From Chlamydiae bacterium RIFCSPHIGHO2_12_FULL_49_9 (GTDB lineage: Bacteria > Chlamydiota > Chlamydiia > Chlamydiales > SM23-39): a DNA stretch of 16,948 bases. Below, piece by piece: positions 14,360 through 16,948 of this stretch. The translations under genes were made by a program, and so were the position numbers. The notes beneath the pieces are model-generated. The model saw nothing but the letters and a program-made list of their open reading frames with translations, was not told where the DNA came from and did no database searches. The DNA is taken from assembly GCA_001794935.1 (NCBI GenBank), contig MGLY01000076.1, positions 7,854-24,801 on the forward strand. The letters are read 5' to 3'. Position 1 is the first letter of the stretch, and each line of letters opens with the position of its first letter.

Positions 14360-14937
14360 CTATGTTCTTCAGCGATCAGGATGGAGCGGAGAACGTCGTA
14401 GGCGATTTTTAAGTTTTCATTGATGATGTGGTAGTTGTAGCGGGGGGCCAGAGCCATTTCCTTTTCTGCCCAGGAGAGGCGAAGCGCGATGGTCTCGTCG
14501 GTATCGGCGTTGCGGCGATAGAGCCGATTCTTGAGCTCTTCAAGGCTCGGGGGGCTGATGAAGATGAAAACAGCATCGAGCTTTTGCATGAGCTGGAGAG
14601 CTCCTTGGGTGTCGATGATGAGGATGACGTGTTTTCCCTTTTCTCTCTCTTTTTCAACGAAGATTTTGGAGGTGCCGTAATAGTTGTCAAACACCTGGGC
14701 GTGCTCTAAAAATTCCCCCTCCCTGATCTTTTGCTCAAAGGCCTCTTTAGAGATAAAAAAATAATCGACGCCCTCTTTTTCGCTGGTTCTTGGCTTGCGG
14801 GTGGTGAAGGAGACGCTCTCAATGAGGCAGTGAAATTCGTCTCGCAGCATCCGGACAAGAGTGGTTTTTCCCGTGCCGGCGGGGGCGCTGATCACAAATA
14901 CGAGCCCTTTTTTCAGTCCGCCTAAAAGTGGGATCAT
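14344..14937 (-). CDS. gmk: Guanylate kinase
   Basis: The 197-residue length is typical. The enzyme phosphorylates GMP to GDP with ATP in purine nucleotide metabolism. The P-loop is APAGTGKTT at 18-26. The GMP-binding region shows SFTTRKPR at 43-50, EGEFLEHA at 73-80 and NYYGTS at 85-90. IDTQGA at 108-113 and the lid RLYRRNADTDETI at 138-150 complete the family pattern. The start codon is two bases from the end of the 168-bp hairpin repeat, so the Shine-Dalgarno-like AGGATAGG is inside the repeat. The C-terminal RNPPQ and the stop codon are encoded by the end of the second repeat copy, so the natural C-terminus may have been altered by repeat insertion. Confidence 0.97.
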   Translation of the reverse strand: MIPLLGGLKKGLVFVISAPAGTGKTTLVRMLRDEFHCLIESVSFTTRKPRTSEKEGVDYFFISKEAFEQKIREGEFLEHAQVFDNYYGTSKIFVEKEREKGKHVILIIDTQGALQLMQKLDAVFIFISPPSLEELKNRLYRRNADTDETIALRLSWAEKEMALAPRYNYHIINENLKIAYDVLRSILIAEEHRNPPQ

Positions 14938-14939
14938 CT

Positions 14940-15107
14940 GAACCTATCCTGATAAAATTTTTCGTCGATTTTTGGGATTATTTTGGCCGATTTTCGATTC
15001 TTTTTGCGGGGGCCATATCGACAGCGTATATTACCCCCGCGAAAAGAATCAAAAATCGGTTCAAAAGAACCCAAAAATCGACTGAAACTTTTTATTAGGA
15101 TAGGTTC
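14940..15107. repeat. Long-hairpin repeat, full copy (yicC-gmk intergenic region)
   Basis: This 168-bp imperfect palindrome has arms at 14940-15012 and 15034-15107, which pair along nearly their whole length (only about ten mismatches by eye), around a 21-base loop. Terminal 18-mers are GAACCTATCCTGATAAAA and the complement of GAACCTATCCTAATAAAA. Tip stems are GCGGGGG/CCCCCGC. It fills the intergenic gap exactly: one base from the yicC stop and two bases from the gmk start. The size and shape resemble ERIC-like or MITE-type elements, with no coding capacity. Confidence 0.85.
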
Positions 15108-15108
15108 C

Positions 15109-15984
15109 TCACTCTATATTTTGAATTTGTTCTCGGATTTTTTCGAGTTCGCTTTTCATATCGACCACAAGCCGAGATATACCAGGTTCTGATGATTTTG
15201 AAGCAACGGTGTTGATTTCTCTTCCCATTTCTTGCACCAAAAAGTCCATCTTACGCCCGATTGCCTCCTCTTTTGAGGAGATGAGTTCTTTAAATTGCTC
15301 CAGATGGGAATGGAACCGGGTGATCTCTTCGGAGACGTCCACTTTTTCGGCAAAAAGAGCCAACTCTCGAAGGAGCCTGTCGTCTACTTCGTCCGGCTTT
15401 AAAATCTCTTCGATTCGCTCTTTGAGTTTTTGTCGAAGCCGCTTGCCTGCTTCGGGAGATAAAGCTTCAATTTCCCTAATCATTCGAGTGAGACTTTCAA
15501 GCCTTGCTCTGATATCTTGAACGAGCGCTTTCCCCTCAATTTTTTTCATTTTGGTCAAACTCTCAAGAGCCTCTTCCACGCAAGCTTTTAAAGAGGAAAG
15601 ATCTTCATCTTGCGCTGAATCGAGTTTGGAAAAAGAGGGCATGCGGCTGACTAAAAAAGGAAGATCGATCGAAGCTGAGCTTACACCCACCTCAAGAGCA
15701 ATTTTCTCCCACCCTTTTTTCAAAGCGCGGAGGACCTCCACATCGGGAAGGGTTTGTTCGATCGCTTGGGCATTCGGAAGAAAATGGATCCGAATGCTCA
15801 CCTGACCGCGAGAAAGGCGCGCGCCCACCCACTTTCTCACTTCGTTTTCAAAACGGGAAAACTCTTTGGGCAAAGAGACAAAAACTTCCAGATACTTTCG
15901 ATTGACCGACTGGATTTCAACGACGAGCCTGCCGATGTTTGCGTCGCAAACGGCTCTCCCAAACCCGGTCATGCTGCTTGGCAT
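15109..15984 (-). CDS. yicC: YicC family endoribonuclease-like protein
   Basis: The ATG at 15984 is preferred over upstream in-frame Mets (16035, 16008). GGGAG stands seven to eight bases before it, and the family begins almost immediately with SMTGFGR, as here (MPSSMTGFGRA). The resulting 291 residues match the usual ~290. Other family features are EIQSVNRKYLEV, the LSRGQVSIRI strand, a long helical middle, EKVDVSEEITRFHSHLEQF, GRKMDFLVQEMGREINTVASKS, and a closing VDMKSELEKIREQIQNIE. By established work YicC proteins are RNA endonucleases acting in RNA turnover (in E. coli with PNPase on small RNAs). It lies upstream of gmk in the same direction, as in many bacteria (yicC/yloC-gmk-rpoZ). 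Its stop is separated from the 168-bp repeat by one base. Confidence 0.95.
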   Translation of the reverse strand: MPSSMTGFGRAVCDANIGRLVVEIQSVNRKYLEVFVSLPKEFSRFENEVRKWVGARLSRGQVSIRIHFLPNAQAIEQTLPDVEVLRALKKGWEKIALEVGVSSASIDLPFLVSRMPSFSKLDSAQDEDLSSLKACVEEALESLTKMKKIEGKALVQDIRARLESLTRMIREIEALSPEAGKRLRQKLKERIEEILKPDEVDDRLLRELALFAEKVDVSEEITRFHSHLEQFKELISSKEEAIGRKMDFLVQEMGREINTVASKSSEPGISRLVVDMKSELEKIREQIQNIE

Positions 15985-16031
15985 GGAACTACTCCCGTTG
16001 GAGCTCATTCTAGTTCCCAAGTTTGAAAACA

Positions 16032-16706
16032 TCAAGGAAAGAAGGTTTCCTGCACTTCCCTGGAAGAAAAGTATGATTTTACAGGATCAAACGATTTGCG
16101 GTGGATAGGACAGGGCCCGTGTCTCAAGATAGCATCCAAATGTTGCTGAGTCGCATAGCCTTTGTGCTGCTTAAACCCATATTGGGGGTAATCGGCATCC
16201 AATTTTTCAAGAAGCCGATCTCTTGTCACTTTCGCAAGAACCGATGCCGCAGCAACTGAAACTGAGAGGGAATCGCCCCTGACGAGCGCTTCTGTTGGAA
16301 TGTCAAATATCGGAAGCTGGCTGCCGTCGATGAGTAAATAGTCGGGCTTTATCGGAAGAGCTGCGACGGCTTTGTGCATGGCGAGAAATGTAGCCTGCAA
16401 GATGTTGACGCGATCGACCGTCTTTTCATCGATGATGCCGATGCCGTAGACCACATTGGGATTGTTTGTGATTTGAGCGAAGAGAATCTCTCTTTCTTCG
16501 GGCGTGAGTTGTTTGCTGTCATTGAGATGTTCGAAGAGCGCGTCATCCGGCAAAATACAAGCCGCTGCAACAACAGGTCCTGCAAGAGGGCCTCTTCCCG
16601 CTTCATCAATGCCGGCAATTTTCTGAAATCCTTCAGATTTCAATCGCTTTTCACAAACAGACATAAAGTTTAGTCGAAGAATTTCGGCGTCTGACAACTT
16701 TTGCAT
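16032..16706 (-). CDS. rnhB: Ribonuclease HII
   Basis: This 224-residue enzyme cleaves RNA in RNA-DNA hybrids and initiates removal of single ribonucleotides from DNA. The sequence shows AGIDEAGRGPLAGPVVAAA with catalytic Asp34/Glu35, NDSKQLTPEERE, YLLIDGSQLP with Asp127, VSVAAASVLAKVTRDR with Asp163, and HKGYAT near the C-terminus. All four acidic residues are in place. Start 16706 gives a short extra N-terminus; a Met at 16664 is an alternative, and neither has a clear Shine-Dalgarno sequence. It ends 47 bases before the preferred yicC start. Chlamydia has the same rnhB-gmk neighbourhood. Confidence 0.96.
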   Translation of the reverse strand: MQKLSDAEILRLNFMSVCEKRLKSEGFQKIAGIDEAGRGPLAGPVVAAACILPDDALFEHLNDSKQLTPEEREILFAQITNNPNVVYGIGIIDEKTVDRVNILQATFLAMHKAVAALPIKPDYLLIDGSQLPIFDIPTEALVRGDSLSVSVAAASVLAKVTRDRLLEKLDADYPQYGFKQHKGYATQQHLDAILRHGPCPIHRKSFDPVKSYFSSREVQETFFP

Positions 16707-16789
16707 AAGCTGCAGACTTTAGAGTCTCGGGGATTTTTAAAAAAGGAATTTAAGCGCACACTCATTGAGGAATATGCCGTAATAAGCAT

Positions 16790-16842
16790 AAAACCTAAGA
16801 AAATTGATAGCATACGTGCTATACTGTGCCCGCTTAGGTTTT
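16790..16842. repeat. Nested inverted repeats upstream of rnhB
   Basis: Perfect 10-bp arms AAAACCTAAG (16790-16799) and CTTAGGTTTT (16833-16842) enclose a second perfect hairpin ATAGCA-TACG-TGCTAT (16807-16822). It lies in the 242-base region before rnhB that shows no supported gene. It could form a two-level RNA hairpin in the rnhB leader, or the terminator/3' structure of a gene beyond the window. A TGCTATACT (extended -10-like) on the + strand overlaps the inner hairpin. Confidence 0.45.
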
Positions 16843-16893
16843 GTGAATTTTGGAGAGCCTCAGAGTGGTCCAGATGTGGGCGCAGTATATATT

Positions 16894-16922
16894 AGCGGCG
16901 CTTTCGAAAGAAAAGCGCCGCT
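16894..16922 (-). terminator. GC-rich hairpin near the right edge
   Basis: AGCGGCGCTTT (16894-16904) and AAAGCGCCGCT (16912-16922) pair perfectly over 11 bp with a 7-base loop. In Chlamydia the genes before rnhB are trmD and rplS, so this may be the terminator of such a gene lying past the window and read on the minus strand. A T-tract is lacking on both sides, so strand and function are uncertain. Confidence 0.45.
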
Positions 16923-16948
16923 CTCTTAGAGCATTCTATGCGTTAGCT

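Noticed and set aside
15985..16035. Longer yicC start at 16035
   Set aside because: It overlaps rnhB by four bases, adds 17 Ser/Asn/Met-rich residues unlike the family, and lacks the strong SD found before 15984.

Overview
The window most likely comes from a Chlamydia-like (environmental) member of the Chlamydiae. The gene order rnhB - (yicC) - gmk - small ORF - metG, followed by a recD-type helicase, matches what I recall of the Chlamydia trachomatis block CT029 (rnhB), CT030 (gmk), CT031, CT032 (metG), CT033 (recD_1). The left third encodes surface proteins of types seen in Parachlamydia/Waddlia-like bacteria. This assignment rests on remembered synteny and protein character, not on a database search.

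Region 1 (1-4561, + strand) is a run of envelope genes. It holds a type Ve (inverse) autotransporter-like protein whose first few codons lie outside the window, a 29-codon membrane peptide ORF overlapping its stop, a secreted seven-bladed YVTN beta-propeller with a C-terminal FN3-like domain, and a small outer-membrane beta-barrel. A perfect 17-bp hairpin closes the run. Region 2 (4615-6781, - strand) carries a BBP7-type outer-membrane barrel, with a triplicated 19-residue segment at its signal-peptide junction, and an AT-rich gene for an exported protein resembling class I methyltransferases.

Region 3 (6851-8449) is a miniature tRNA-associated island. An intact tRNA-Asn(GTT) at 8378-8449 and a detached copy of its 3' half form a 48-bp perfect direct repeat (6851-6898 = 8372-8419). 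About 1.5 kb lies between, carrying a RhuM-family gene and no integrase.

Region 4 (8562-10748, + strand) is a RecD2-type helicase. Region 5 (10759-16706, - strand) reads rnhB, yicC, gmk, an RNA polymerase omega-like small ORF, metG, an exported alpha/beta hydrolase, and a small hydrophobic hairpin protein that may be an inclusion-membrane type protein. gmk is bracketed by two copies, in opposite orientation, of a long-hairpin repeat (168 bp and 84 bp). The two ends of each copy match each other but differ between copies, and the repeats supply the gmk stop codon and part of its ribosome-binding region.

The core genes of region 5 cover RNA primer/ribonucleotide removal, RNA turnover, GMP phosphorylation, transcription, and Met-tRNA charging. 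The left half is lineage-specific surface and mobile-element material. The best candidates for new biology are the tRNA-Asn mini-island with RhuM, the long-hairpin repeats around gmk, the omega-like ORF, and the overlapping membrane peptide.
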